A stretch of 64,000 nt of DNA from Flavobacterium okayamense (GCF_019702945.1 NZ_AP024749.1:806001-870000); one strand, 5' to 3'. Counted from the stretch's first letter, positions 7,740 through 16,010 are shown. The notes: a model not told the origin generated them from the sequence alone. Numbers and translations are program-made.

Positions 7740-8678
7740 TTAGTCTATTAAAAGCCAAGCTTCGGCATCGACTTCACTTTTAAGCTTTTGTTTTTCCATT
7801 TCTGCTTCTTCAAGTGTTGCAAAACTTCCGTAAGCAACTGGATATAAATCGTATTTATTTTTTTCTAATTTTTGTGCTTTAAAACCTTGATCGATTAACA
7901 TTTGTAATGCTTTTTCAGCATTTTCTTCGCTTCTAAAAGCGCCAGCAATTAAATGATATGGTAATTTTTCTTCTACAACAGGAAGTTCAACAGCTGTTAC
8001 ATTTGGTGTTTCAATGAAAAAAGTAGCTTGTTGAATTTGCGCTTCTAATTTATCTTGAACATTCTTTTGAACTACTAAAGTTTGTTCGGCTACTTGTTGG
8101 TCATAATGCATTTTGTATCCAAATAAACCAACCGTTCCTAAAACCGCAATGGCAGCTGCATATTTTACAAAAGCGAAATTATTTTTCTTGCGTTCAGGTG
8201 TAAAGATAATTGGCGCTTTTTCTTCTAAAACTTCAACTTCTTGTTTTAAAACTTCACGTTTTACTTCTGGTGAAACAAATTGTGATAATCCAAACGAACT
8301 TACTAAGAAATTGGTTGTATTGGCAGGTTCGAAAACTAAATTCTTTTCTTCGCCATTTACATTAATTGTTCCAATTTTATCGAAAATAAGAGCGTTTCTT
8401 TGATCTAATTCGTAATTCCAAGACGCTACTTTTTGAGCAATCATTTCAGTTGCTTTTTCAAAACTTACGTTTTCATTAGCTGCAATATGGTTTGCCAAAA
8501 GCCCATCGTTGTTTTTAATATTGCTATTAAAAGTGATGATTTTTCGTGGTGGCAAAAAGGTTGCAGCGCTGCCATTTACTTGCGCAGGAACCGTTTCGGC
8601 AACAAAAGCACCAAAACCAGGAACCGTAACACATTGGTAACGATATAATAAGTCCGAAATGTAGTTGTCAAGCATCAT
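7740..8678 (-). CDS. HU-like (CCDC81) N-terminal, SPOR C-terminal envelope protein
   Basis: The 312-residue protein (or 311 from the second of two adjacent ATGs) starts with an HU/CCDC81-like domain (MLDNYISDLLYRYQCVTVPGFGAFVAETVPA, then PRKIITFNSNIKNNDGLLANHIA). A single membrane segment lies near residue 165-185 (NNFAFVKYAAAIAVLGTVGLFGYKM), and a SPOR domain forms the end (YHLIAGAFRSEENAEKALQMLIDQGFKAQKL). SPOR domains bind denuded peptidoglycan glycan strands at division sites. This layout is conserved in Bacteroidetes and suggests a protein linking the cytoplasm or nucleoid to septal peptidoglycan; the cytoplasmic partner is unknown. Confidence 0.85.
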   Translation of the reverse strand: MMLDNYISDLLYRYQCVTVPGFGAFVAETVPAQVNGSAATFLPPRKIITFNSNIKNNDGLLANHIAANENVSFEKATEMIAQKVASWNYELDQRNALIFDKIGTINVNGEEKNLVFEPANTTNFLVSSFGLSQFVSPEVKREVLKQEVEVLEEKAPIIFTPERKKNNFAFVKYAAAIAVLGTVGLFGYKMHYDQQVAEQTLVVQKNVQDKLEAQIQQATFFIETPNVTAVELPVVEEKLPYHLIAGAFRSEENAEKALQMLIDQGFKAQKLEKNKYDLYPVAYGSFATLEEAEMEKQKLKSEVDAEAWLLID

Positions 8679-8794
8679 AGTAACAAAAGTAAGGAAACAA
8701 TAGGTTTTTCAAAATTTTATCAACAAAAATTATTAACAATCTGAATTTTTTTGAGAATGTGATAAATGTCACCAACCATTTCATATAAAGATAA

Positions 8795-8802
8795 TACCTT
8801 TG
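8795..8802 (+). promoter_or_regulatory. -7 box for the cytochrome c gene
   Basis: TACCTTTG fits TAnnTTTG, 24 bases ahead of the ATG at 8827. Confidence 0.5.
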
Positions 8803-8826
8803 AGAGGTCTTAAATAAATTAGTACA

Positions 8827-9228
8827 ATGAAGAAGTTAGTTTTAAGTATAGCGATTGTTGTTTTAGCAAGTTGTGGTGGAAAAAAGGAAGAAGAACCTTT
8901 TGGTAAGAAACAAGTGGAACCCGTTTCGGTAACAGAGGAGGCAGCAACAGTAAACCCAATGCTTGAAAAAGGAAAAAAGCTTTTTGAAGGAAAAGGAACC
9001 TGTACAGCTTGCCACAAACCAGCGACTAAAGTAATTGGACCAAGTTTAAAAGAGATTTCTAAAATTTATAAAGACAAAAACGCAAGTATAGTTACATTCT
9101 TAAAAGGTGAAGGCGAACCTATTGTTGATCCATCTCAGTTTGAAGTAATGAAAGCAAACTTTGCCATTACTAAAAATATGACCGACGAAGAATTACAAGC
9201 GCTTGAAGCGTATGTGATGAGTTTTTAG
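8827..9228 (+). CDS. Lipoprotein c-type cytochrome
   Basis: The 133-residue protein has a lipoprotein signal (LASC, Cys16) and one heme c site, CTACH at 59-63. A Met in FEVMKANFAIT is a plausible sixth ligand, and MTDEELQALEAYVMSF is the usual C-terminal helix of class I cytochromes c. It should be a membrane-tethered periplasmic electron carrier. It is transcribed alone, with no oxidase genes beside it. Confidence 0.9.
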   Translation: MKKLVLSIAIVVLASCGGKKEEEPFGKKQVEPVSVTEEAATVNPMLEKGKKLFEGKGTCTACHKPATKVIGPSLKEISKIYKDKNASIVTFLKGEGEPIVDPSQFEVMKANFAITKNMTDEELQALEAYVMSF

Positions 9229-9258
9229 TTTTTATTTAAGAAGCATACTTCATATTTA

Positions 9259-9501
9259 TTAATCATTTTTATCATTTTTTTGTTTTTCAAACCATTCAAG
9301 CTGTGATTTAATGCGATTTATTATATCACTATCTTGATCATTGTATATATCTCTAATTCTAAAATCGTCTTTTTCAGGATCAACTTTATTTAAAAATTCA
9401 TTAATACCAATGTTAAAAATTGCCTGTCCAAATCTTTGATCTGGATGTTGATTTAAGTAATCTGAAATTAAATTAATTATTTCATTATGTTCTTTTTTCA
9501 T
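9259..9501 (-). CDS. Small conserved hypothetical protein
   Basis: Function unknown. It has 80 residues, is highly charged and helical (NEIINLISDYLNQHPDQRFGQAIFNIGINEF, then RDIYNDQDSDIINRIKSQLEWFEKQ), and has no signal peptide or membrane segment. The composition and clean start suggest a real gene of a small Bacteroidetes family. It lies just downstream of the response-regulator gene on the same strand, 36 bases away, so it could be co-transcribed. Confidence 0.7.
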   Translation of the reverse strand: MKKEHNEIINLISDYLNQHPDQRFGQAIFNIGINEFLNKVDPEKDDFRIRDIYNDQDSDIINRIKSQLEWFEKQKNDKND

Positions 9502-9537
9502 TAGTCTATTTAATTTAAATCTACACTATAGATTGAT

Positions 9538-10224
9538 TTACTCAACCACTAATTTAAACCCAACTCTAGGGATATTTTCTATACGCACGTTGGTTTCTTC
9601 TTTAAAGATTTTGCGCAAGCGTGAAATAAAAACATCTAAACTTCTGCCTAAAAAATAATCGTCGCTTCCCCATAATTGTATTAAAATGGTTTCGCGTTTT
9701 AAAACCGTGTTCGTGTTTTCTACAAACAAATGCAACAACGCCGATTCTCTTTCGGTTAGTGTAATGCTTTCTTTGTCATTTTTCAATTGGTAATTTTCGG
9801 GTTCAAAAGTAAAAGAACCAATTGTATAGGTTTTTTGCGATTTATCAACTCCAGATTTTTGACTTCGGTTTAAGAAAATTTCAATTTTTAAAATTAATTC
9901 TTCAATCGAATAGGGTTTTACTAAATAATCATCGGCACCTAATCGTAACCCTTTAATACGATCTTCTTTCATGGTTTTTGCCGAAAGAAAAATAATAGGA
10001 ATTTCAACGTCTTTTTTTCGAATTTCTTGTGCAATTTCAAAACCATCCATGTCAGGCAACATAATGTCGAGCACACACAAATCGAAATGTTCTTCGCAAA
10101 ATAATTCGAATGCTTTTTTTCCGTTATTTACATGAATTACATGAAAATGTTGTTCGAGATTATCGGCTGTTAAAAAAGCAAGCGTTTCGTCGTCTTCTAC
10201 GTATAAAATTCTTTTTTTAGACAT
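9538..10224 (-). CDS. OmpR-family response regulator
   Basis: The 228-residue protein has a receiver domain with acidic pocket Asp11/Asp12, phospho-acceptor Asp53 (VLDIMLPDMDG), Ser81 and Lys103, followed by a winged-helix DNA-binding domain (about 130-226, ESITLTERESALLHLFVEN and RSLDVFISRLRKIFKEE). It lies six bases downstream of a histidine kinase, its evident partner. The pair resembles the RprX/RprY type of Bacteroidetes; that assignment is tentative. Confidence 0.92.
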   Translation of the reverse strand: MSKKRILYVEDDETLAFLTADNLEQHFHVIHVNNGKKAFELFCEEHFDLCVLDIMLPDMDGFEIAQEIRKKDVEIPIIFLSAKTMKEDRIKGLRLGADDYLVKPYSIEELILKIEIFLNRSQKSGVDKSQKTYTIGSFTFEPENYQLKNDKESITLTERESALLHLFVENTNTVLKRETILIQLWGSDDYFLGRSLDVFISRLRKIFKEETNVRIENIPRVGFKLVVE

Positions 10225-10230
10225 TGCTGA

Positions 10231-11487
10231 TTATTTTTTAGGAATTTCAATATCCGTTTGAAGTCCGTTATCAGTATTTTTTACTTTAATTTTCCAGTGA
10301 TGAAGTTCGCATATTTTTTTCACATAGGCTAATCCAATTCCAAAACCCTCAATTTCTTCAGTGTCTTTTCGGCTCACGCGATAAAATTTATCGAAGATAA
10401 AAGGCAAATCTTTCTCAGGAATTCCGGGACCATTGTCATTTAGTTGAATGATATAATGCGAATTAGTTTCTACAACTTTTATATCAACTTTCGGATTTTC
10501 AATTCCATATTTGATAGCATTGTCAACTAAATTGTACAACAAATTATAAAAATGGAATTCATCAGCGTTTATTATAATTTTAGTAGAATTATCAATGGTA
10601 AAATCAAAATTCTTAGTATGTTTTAGTTTTAGATTTTCTATTATTAGTTCCAAATTTTTAAACAAATCTACTTCTGTTTTTTGCAAATGAATTTGATGAC
10701 TATCCGTTCTGGCTAAAGATAAAATTTGCTCAATATGTTGGTTCAGTTTATTGCTTTGTTCAATAATAATTTGAACGTATTTACTAAGTTTTGCATTTTC
10801 TTTAATTTCCTTTTGTGAATTGGCAAAATTTGAAGCAATAAGAATGGACGATAAAGGCGTTTTAAACTCATGCGTCATATTATTGATAAAGTCGGTTTGC
10901 AATTCAGTATATCGTTTTTGTTTTAACAATAGAAAAACAGAATACACATATATAATAAGTACTAAGAACAAGACAAAAGTGAAAATCCAATATTGGTTTA
11001 AACTTTTAAAAAGGTTTTGTTTTAAATGTGGAAATCGAATGGCGAAATAATAAATTAAGTCTGAGTCTTTTGTAAAGCAATCCACACATTTTTTTTCTGC
11101 TTCACCAGAAGAGGAAATATAATTTCCATACATCATATCGTCGGTTCCGCAATTATAAATGGCATATTCAAAATCTTGTTCAAGCTTAACTTTGCTAAAC
11201 TCGGTTTTTAAATAATGCTCCAGAACATTGTTTTCAAAAACATCATTTACGTTTACGATATAATAGTTGTCGGAAACTTTTTGAATTTGATTCGTAATTG
11301 GTAAAGAAGAGTTGTTATCGGCATAAATTTTCTTTACAACATCTTGAAGTGCGAAGTGAATTTTGTTTTCTAGCTCTTTTTTCTCAAACATAAATGCTTG
11401 ATTAAGCAATAGTAATTGCATAATAATTACACCTACAATTGCAACAAAACCAAAAAGAATAAGTATGTTTAGCCGATTAAATTTCAA
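10231..11487 (-). CDS. Sensor histidine kinase with periplasmic Cys motif
   Basis: The 418-residue protein has membrane segments near 5-29 and 166-188 enclosing a periplasmic domain of about 135 residues. HisKA follows (MTHEFKTPLSSIL, His206), then an HATPase domain with NLVDNAIKYG, DNGPGIPEKDLPFIFDKFYR and GFGIGLAYVKKI. The periplasmic domain has Cys113 and a CVDC at 134-137, which could form a redox or metal site. The start codon appears to be TTG: no ATG lies upstream in frame and the next Met is inside the first membrane segment. It forms an operon with the response regulator. Confidence 0.9.
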   Translation of the reverse strand: MKFNRLNILILFGFVAIVGVIIMQLLLLNQAFMFEKKELENKIHFALQDVVKKIYADNNSSLPITNQIQKVSDNYYIVNVNDVFENNVLEHYLKTEFSKVKLEQDFEYAIYNCGTDDMMYGNYISSSGEAEKKCVDCFTKDSDLIYYFAIRFPHLKQNLFKSLNQYWIFTFVLFLVLIIYVYSVFLLLKQKRYTELQTDFINNMTHEFKTPLSSILIASNFANSQKEIKENAKLSKYVQIIIEQSNKLNQHIEQILSLARTDSHQIHLQKTEVDLFKNLELIIENLKLKHTKNFDFTIDNSTKIIINADEFHFYNLLYNLVDNAIKYGIENPKVDIKVVETNSHYIIQLNDNGPGIPEKDLPFIFDKFYRVSRKDTEEIEGFGIGLAYVKKICELHHWKIKVKNTDNGLQTDIEIPKK

Positions 11488-11533
11488 AACGCGATTAACA
11501 AATCATTAACAACAATTAAAAACTGATTAACAA

Positions 11534-11541
11534 CAAAAATA
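11534..11541 (-). promoter_or_regulatory. -7 box for the two-component operon
   Basis: TATTTTTG on the minus strand, 46 bases before the TTG start. It lies back to back with the DUF1573 promoter. Confidence 0.45.
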
Positions 11542-11552
11542 GAATTTGTTTC

Positions 11553-11560
11553 TAAATTTG
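11553..11560 (+). promoter_or_regulatory. -7 box for the DUF1573 gene
   Basis: TAAATTTG fits TAnnTTTG, 38 bases before the ATG at 11599. Confidence 0.5.
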
Positions 11561-11598
11561 TTAAACCAAAAATAACAATAACATAAAAAATAGACAGT

Positions 11599-12054
11599 AT
11601 GAAAACTTTAAAATTAACTTTAGTTGCTCTTTTTGTATCAGCTTTATCTTTTGCACAAAAAGTTGAAACTAAAAAATCAGTAGCTCCAGAAGCTGTAAAA
11701 CCTACAAAACAATCTGAAATTAAATGGACTGAAGAGTCTCACGATTTTGGACAAATTGAAAAAGGTAAACCAGTTTCTTATGAGTTCGCTTTTACTAATA
11801 CAACGAATCAAACAGTTTTATTAACTAATGTAAAAGCGTCTTGTGGTTGTACTGCAACTAACTATACTAAAACTCCTGTAAAACCAGGTGAAACAGGTAC
11901 AGTAACTGCAACTTATAATGCTGCTGCTCCAGGTAATTTCCACAAAACGGTAACAGTTACTACAAATGAAGAAGGTGCTGCTCCAAAAGTTTTAATTATC
12001 AAAGGAACAGTTAAAAAAGCAGAAACAGAAGAAAAATCGATCTTATTAAAATAA
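11599..12054 (+). CDS. DUF1573 secreted protein
   Basis: The 151-residue protein has an export signal (MKTLKLTLVALFVSALSFAQ) and one immunoglobulin-like DUF1573 domain: SHDFGQIEKGKPVSYEFAFTN, then VKASCGCTATNYTKTPVKPGETGTVTATYNA. The CGC-type motif is typical. The family is abundant in Bacteroidetes, where its role is unproven. It is divergent from the two-component system, with back-to-back promoters, so the two could be co-regulated. Confidence 0.9.
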   Translation: MKTLKLTLVALFVSALSFAQKVETKKSVAPEAVKPTKQSEIKWTEESHDFGQIEKGKPVSYEFAFTNTTNQTVLLTNVKASCGCTATNYTKTPVKPGETGTVTATYNAAAPGNFHKTVTVTTNEEGAAPKVLIIKGTVKKAETEEKSILLK

Positions 12055-12074
12055 TAAGTAATTATAATTCTAGG

Positions 12075-12103
12075 AAAACCACTTCAATTGAAGTGGTTTT
12101 TTT
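12075..12103 (+). terminator. Terminator of the DUF1573 gene
   Basis: A perfect 13+13 palindrome centred at 12087/12088 (CCACTTCAA / TTGAAGTGG) followed by a T run. It lies between the DUF1573 stop and the next start. Confidence 0.82.
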
Positions 12104-12114
12104 ATTTTTACAAT

Positions 12115-12585
12115 ATGGAAACGGTTTTTATAAATACGCCTTTGGGTACAGCAAAAATTAAAGGAAATGAAAACGGAGTTTCTGTGATTTCAATTTTACA
12201 AGAAGGGGAAATATCAAAAACAATTCCATTAGAACTTAAAGATGCTGTAAACCAACTACAAGAATATTTTGAAGGAAGACGTCAAACGTTTACATTTCAA
12301 ACCAATCCTAAAGGAACTGACTTTCAAAAAAGAGTTTGGCAAGAATTACTTCAAATTCCTTATGGAAAAACCACTTCTTATTTAGAGCTCTCTAAAAAAT
12401 TAGGAGATGTAAAAGCGATTCGCGCTGTAGCTTCCGCCAATGGTAAAAATCCACTTTGGATAGTTGTTCCCTGTCATCGTGTTATTGGTTCCGATGGTTC
12501 TTTAACAGGTTACGCTGGTGGATTGTGGCGTAAACAATGGTTGTTAGAACACGAAAAAGGAGAAAAACAACAAACTTTGTTTTAA
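12115..12585 (+). CDS. ogt: Methylated-DNA-[protein]-cysteine S-methyltransferase
   Basis: The ATG at 12115 is chosen because a TTG at 12088 falls inside the upstream terminator. The protein has 156 residues. The C-terminal domain has the helix-turn-helix (IPYGKTTSYLELSKKLG), the arginine finger (Arg103 in KAIRAVASANGKNP) and acceptor Cys120 in PCHRVIG. It repairs O6-alkylguanine by irreversible transfer of the alkyl group to the Cys. There is no Ada regulatory domain, so it is of Ogt/MGMT type. Its last four bases overlap the end of the convergent lipoprotein gene. Confidence 0.95.
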   Translation: METVFINTPLGTAKIKGNENGVSVISILQEGEISKTIPLELKDAVNQLQEYFEGRRQTFTFQTNPKGTDFQKRVWQELLQIPYGKTTSYLELSKKLGDVKAIRAVASANGKNPLWIVVPCHRVIGSDGSLTGYAGGLWRKQWLLEHEKGEKQQTLF

Positions 12586-13208
12586 TTTTCAAAAACAATA
12601 TCTATATAAACTAATGAATCTAGATATTGATTATTACTTGTACTTCCTATACTGTAAGAACTTGAACTTTCAATAGTCAAAAAGCCTGAAGTTGCTGGTA
12701 AGATGTTTGTAGTTCCTGGGTTACTTAGGTCATTAACAAAAACATACCTGCCCAAAAGATCTGACAAATCAGTTGAAATGATATTTTGAATTCTTCTTAT
12801 TGAATATGAGTTATTTGCATTTAATGTAATAGGACTATTAAGCGTAACGTAGCTTGTGTTTAATTGAGAAAATAAATGTGAACCCGAATAAACAATTTGA
12901 TTATTTGTATTGTCAAAAATTTCTATTGTATATGGAATAGTAGAATTAGAATGTTGACTTTGATAGCCAATTTTACATATATTTTTAGTTGAACTAAGAG
13001 AAATAGTTATTTCATGAACTTCCAAATCTATAGAAACATCATCATATGAATTTGGATCTTGAAGTATATTGTTATAAATATTTTGAAATTCTGTGTTTGA
13101 TTCGTCACAGCCAATCATTAATTGTGAATCTATCTTATCATCAAAATCTGAATTACAGCTTATATTTATTACAAAACAAGAAACTATTAGGTAGAAATGT
13201 TTTTTCAT
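12582..13208 (-). CDS. Hypothetical lipoprotein
   Basis: Function unknown. The start at 13208 gives MKKHFYLIVSCFVINISC with lipobox Cys18; an upstream ATG adds six residues. The 208-residue product is Ser/Asn/Thr-rich and probably beta-stranded (NSYSIRRIQNII, YVFVNDLSNPGTTNILPAT). Nothing points to an enzyme. It ends tail to tail with ogt, with a four-base overlap. Confidence 0.75.
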   Translation of the reverse strand: MKKHFYLIVSCFVINISCNSDFDDKIDSQLMIGCDESNTEFQNIYNNILQDPNSYDDVSIDLEVHEITISLSSTKNICKIGYQSQHSNSTIPYTIEIFDNTNNQIVYSGSHLFSQLNTSYVTLNSPITLNANNSYSIRRIQNIISTDLSDLLGRYVFVNDLSNPGTTNILPATSGFLTIESSSSYSIGSTSNNQYLDSLVYIDIVFEN

Positions 13209-13302
13209 AATTGATATTTTTAACAAGATTCTATTTATAAAAAAAAGTTGCGTTGATTTAGTGACTATTTTTTTATTATTTTTAGACTTTAACTAAATTA
13301 CC

Positions 13303-14460
13303 ATGAAATTTCTAAAAAACTTCTTTAAATGGTTGGCTATTTTAGTAATAACAATCATTGTTTTAGCTTATATTTTTGATGTAGATTATTTATTAAGAGC
13401 GGTACGAACGATTTATTTTCGCGGACATACAACTGCTTTCTTAGATGATTATACACATTTTCCAAATCGAGAAATAAAAAAAGGAACAGCACAACCTTGG
13501 GCAATTGCCAAAGATTATAATTCTATTCCTACAACAGAAGTTTTAGAAAAAACTCACAAAGAGCTACAAACGGTTGCTTACTTAATTATCAAAAATGATA
13601 GTATTTGGCACGAAAGCTATTTTGATGGTTACGGTAAAGATTCTAAATCCAATTCTTTTTCTATGGCAAAAAGTGTCGTTACATTAGCTTTAGGAAAAGC
13701 AATTATGGAAGGAAAAATTAAAAGTTTAGACCAAAAAGTAACCGATTTTTTCCCAGAACTTAAAGGCGAGTTTGCAAATGAAGTTGCCGTTGGCGATTTG
13801 TCGTCTATGGCATCTGGTTTAAGTTGGGACGAACGTTATTACAGTCCATTTTCAATAGTAACTAGGGCTTATTTTGATGATGATTTAAAGAAAGTAATAC
13901 TTGGTTTAGAAGTAAAAGATAAACCAGGGAAATCATTCAGTTATTTAAGCGGTGCTACACAATTACTAGCGATGTGTATTGAAAAAGCAACTGGCGAATA
14001 TTTATCAGATTATGTTTCAAAAAACTTTTGGCAACCTATGGGAGCCGAAAACGAAGCACTTTGGCAATTAGATCATGAACCCGATGGTATTGAAAAAGCC
14101 TATTGTTGTATTGCCAGTAATGCACGTGATTTTGCACGTTTTGGAAAACTAATGAAGCAAGACGGAAAATGGAACGGAAAGCAACTTCTCGATTCAACTT
14201 TTGTACAAAAATGTGTTACGCCGCGTTTTCCAGAAAGTCCGCAATACGGTTACGGCTGGTGGATGCATAATGTAAGCGGAAAACAATTGTATTATATGCG
14301 TGGTCATTTAGGGCAATTTGTAATTGTAATTCCAGAAGACGATTTAATTATTGTTCGTTTAGGCCATATAAAAGGTTTACAAACTGATACTGACCCGCAT
14401 AGTGATGATTTGTATGTTTATGTAGATGAAGCTTATGAAATGTTAGCTCAGAGAAAATAA
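13303..14460 (+). CDS. Serine hydrolase of the beta-lactamase/class C family
   Basis: The 385-residue protein has an N-terminal membrane anchor (residues 8-26). Its catalytic SxxK is Ser120-Met-Ala-Lys123 (NSFSMAKSVVTLALG). A Tyr-x-Ser motif (Tyr214-Leu-Ser216 in SFSYLSGATQ) takes the YxN position, and a RGHLGQF segment near the end takes the place of KTG. The family includes esterases, D-aminopeptidases and PBP-like proteins, so a true beta-lactamase should not be assumed. It is probably attached to the inner membrane facing the periplasm. Confidence 0.88.
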   Translation: MKFLKNFFKWLAILVITIIVLAYIFDVDYLLRAVRTIYFRGHTTAFLDDYTHFPNREIKKGTAQPWAIAKDYNSIPTTEVLEKTHKELQTVAYLIIKNDSIWHESYFDGYGKDSKSNSFSMAKSVVTLALGKAIMEGKIKSLDQKVTDFFPELKGEFANEVAVGDLSSMASGLSWDERYYSPFSIVTRAYFDDDLKKVILGLEVKDKPGKSFSYLSGATQLLAMCIEKATGEYLSDYVSKNFWQPMGAENEALWQLDHEPDGIEKAYCCIASNARDFARFGKLMKQDGKWNGKQLLDSTFVQKCVTPRFPESPQYGYGWWMHNVSGKQLYYMRGHLGQFVIVIPEDDLIIVRLGHIKGLQTDTDPHSDDLYVYVDEAYEMLAQRK

Positions 14461-14468
14461 ATTTAAAT

Positions 14469-14747
14469 ATGAATAGTCATTTCTCAGGCCTTCACAATAG
14501 AGATAAATTAGTAAAACAAAATCAGCAAAACAGAAAAGAAAGATTAGATAATAGAAAGAAAGCTTTTGAGAATCTGAAAAGTAATAATATTGGTTCTGAT
14601 TCAAAATCAATTTCAAAAAATGAATTGATTAAAATCAAAAACAAAGTTTTAAAAAGTAACAGAGAGCAACTTTTTATATTTATTTTAATTTTTACGATTT
14701 TGTTTGTATTGATTTTGTTTTTTTCAATGAGATATAATATTCTTTAA
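14469..14747 (+). CDS. Small basic protein with C-terminal membrane segment
   Basis: Function unknown. The 92 residues comprise a very basic, Asn/Lys/Arg-rich N-terminal part (HNRDKLVKQNQQNRKERLDNRKK) and one hydrophobic helix (about 69-88, LFIFILIFTILFVLILFFSM), suggesting a tail-anchored protein. It sits eight bases after the serine hydrolase gene and 19 before the exonuclease gene, all on plus, so it is probably co-transcribed. Confidence 0.6.
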   Translation: MNSHFSGLHNRDKLVKQNQQNRKERLDNRKKAFENLKSNNIGSDSKSISKNELIKIKNKVLKSNREQLFIFILIFTILFVLILFFSMRYNIL

Positions 14748-14766
14748 TTAATAACAACTATAAAAA

Positions 14767-15480
14767 ATGATAGAAAAAATTCAACTCAACAACATTTTAT
14801 TTTTAGACATTGAAACCGTTCCGCAATTCGATTCTTATATGGGAATGGATGAAGAAACCAAAAAGCTTTGGGAAAACAAAACTCAATACCAACGTCGCGA
14901 TGAGGTTACCGCTGAAGATTTTTATGAACGAGCAGGAATTTGGGCCGAATTTGGAAAAATCATTTGTATTTCGGTTGGATATTTTACAAACAAAGCAGAC
15001 ATTAGAAATTTTAGAACGACAAGTTTTTGGGGTGAAGAAAAGAAAATATTACAAGATTTTACTAATTTATTAAACCAATATTTTAATGGCGCGGCTCATG
15101 TTTTATGCGGACATAATGCTAAAGAATTTGACATTCCATTTATTGCGCGTCGCATGATTATTCATGGAGTTGCGTTACCTGATAAGTTAAATTTATTTGG
15201 TAAAAAACCTTGGGAAGTTCCACATTTAGATACTTTAGAATTGTGGAAATTTGGCGACTACAAACATTTTACTTCATTACGCTTACTAACAAAAATATTA
15301 GACATTCCATCGCCTAAAGACGATATTGATGGCAGTGAAGTAGCACGAGTATTTTATATTGAAAAGGACATAGATAGAATTATCACCTATTGCGAAAAAG
15401 ATGTTATCGCTGTTGCTCAAATCTTTCTGCGTTTTCGTAGAGATGATATTTTAATCGAAGACGAAATCACGCATGTTTAA
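14767..15480 (+). CDS. 3'-5' exonuclease, PolB-like (ribonuclease H fold)
   Basis: The 237-residue protein has the DEDDy exonuclease motifs: Exo I DIE at 14-16 (FLDIETVPQF), Exo II in CGHNAKEFDIPFIARR, and Exo III in YCEKDVIAVAQIFLRF (Tyr-x-x-x-Asp). There is no polymerase domain, so this is the stand-alone 'predicted PolB-like 3'-5' exonuclease' family. A role in DNA repair or RNA trimming is plausible; the substrate is unknown. Confidence 0.9.
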   Translation: MIEKIQLNNILFLDIETVPQFDSYMGMDEETKKLWENKTQYQRRDEVTAEDFYERAGIWAEFGKIICISVGYFTNKADIRNFRTTSFWGEEKKILQDFTNLLNQYFNGAAHVLCGHNAKEFDIPFIARRMIIHGVALPDKLNLFGKKPWEVPHLDTLELWKFGDYKHFTSLRLLTKILDIPSPKDDIDGSEVARVFYIEKDIDRIITYCEKDVIAVAQIFLRFRRDDILIEDEITHV

Positions 15481-15520
15481 ACATATCTATTTCTTGAATG
15501 TTATAATATGAACTGAACTT

Positions 15521-15544
15521 TGTCAGTTCGAGCGGAGTCGAGAA
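15521..15544 (+). repeat. REP-like repeat, left flank of the GIY-YIG gene
   Basis: A 24-base GC-richer motif, core TTCGAGCGGAGTCGAG, in an AT-rich background. Its inverted copy at 15863-15886 matches in 22 of 24 positions. Confidence 0.85.
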
Positions 15545-15555
15545 CACACAAAAAA

Positions 15556-15891
15556 ATGAAGTTATATTATGTTTATATATTAAAATGTTCAGATGAAATC
15601 TATTATGTTGGTTTTAGATCTAATTTAGAACAACGAGTTATGCAACATAATATAGGAACTGATTCAGATTCATATACATTTAAAAGAAGACCAGTTGAAT
15701 TATTTTGGTATCAAGATTTTGTTGAACCTTATCAAGCTATTTATTTTGAAAAGAAAATAAAAAAATGGAGTAAAGCTAAAAAGGAAGCATTAATAAATGA
15801 TAACTTTGATTTGTTACCTTTGCTTTCAGAGTGTAAAAATGAAACACACTTTAAAAATAAGGCTCTCGACTCCGCTCGACCTGACAAATAA
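15556..15891 (+). CDS. Small GIY-YIG nuclease-domain protein
   Basis: The ATG at 15556 gives 111 residues starting MKLYYVYILKCSDEIYYVGF, the GIY-YIG motif with YVYI at 4-7 and YYVG at 16-19. Conserved features follow: Arg27 in NLEQRV, His32 in MQHN, Glu48 (KRRPVELFW) and Glu64 in YFEKKIKKWSKAKKEALI. The family is stand-alone GIY-YIG proteins similar to the UvrC N-terminal nuclease. The gene lies between inverted repeats: the last residues (ALDSARPD) are encoded by the right repeat, and the frame stays open backward through the left one. This suggests the gene and repeats move or evolve as a unit. No transposase is present. Confidence 0.85.
   Translation: MKLYYVYILKCSDEIYYVGFRSNLEQRVMQHNIGTDSDSYTFKRRPVELFWYQDFVEPYQAIYFEKKIKKWSKAKKEALINDNFDLLPLLSECKNETHFKNKALDSARPDK
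15863..15886 (-). repeat. REP-like repeat, right flank (inverted)
   Basis: Inverted copy of 15521-15544 with two mismatches. It encodes the C-terminal LDSARPD of the GIY-YIG protein. Confidence 0.85.
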
Positions 15892-15911
15892 GTGAAATGA
15901 AAGAGTCTTTG

Positions 15912-15935
15912 TGTCACTTCAAGCGGACTCGAATA
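15912..15935 (+). repeat. Degenerate third copy of the REP-like repeat
   Basis: Same orientation as the left flank, matching in 19 of 24 positions (TTCAAGCGGACTCGA core). It is 25 bases beyond the right repeat. Confidence 0.6.
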
Positions 15936-16010
15936 TTTTAAATAAATATTAATATAAAAAGGCTTTAATCAAGTATTTAATTACTTTGAGCTAAGTCAAG
16001 AAAGGAAATT

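Noticed and set aside
13303..14460. Antibiotic-resistance beta-lactamase
   Set aside because: SxxK is present, but the YxN and KTG positions are non-standard; serine hydrolases of this type are usually esterases or peptidases.
15521..15935. Conventional IS element or transposon
   Set aside because: The flanks look like terminal repeats, but there is no transposase and no clear target-site duplication; only a GIY-YIG gene is enclosed.
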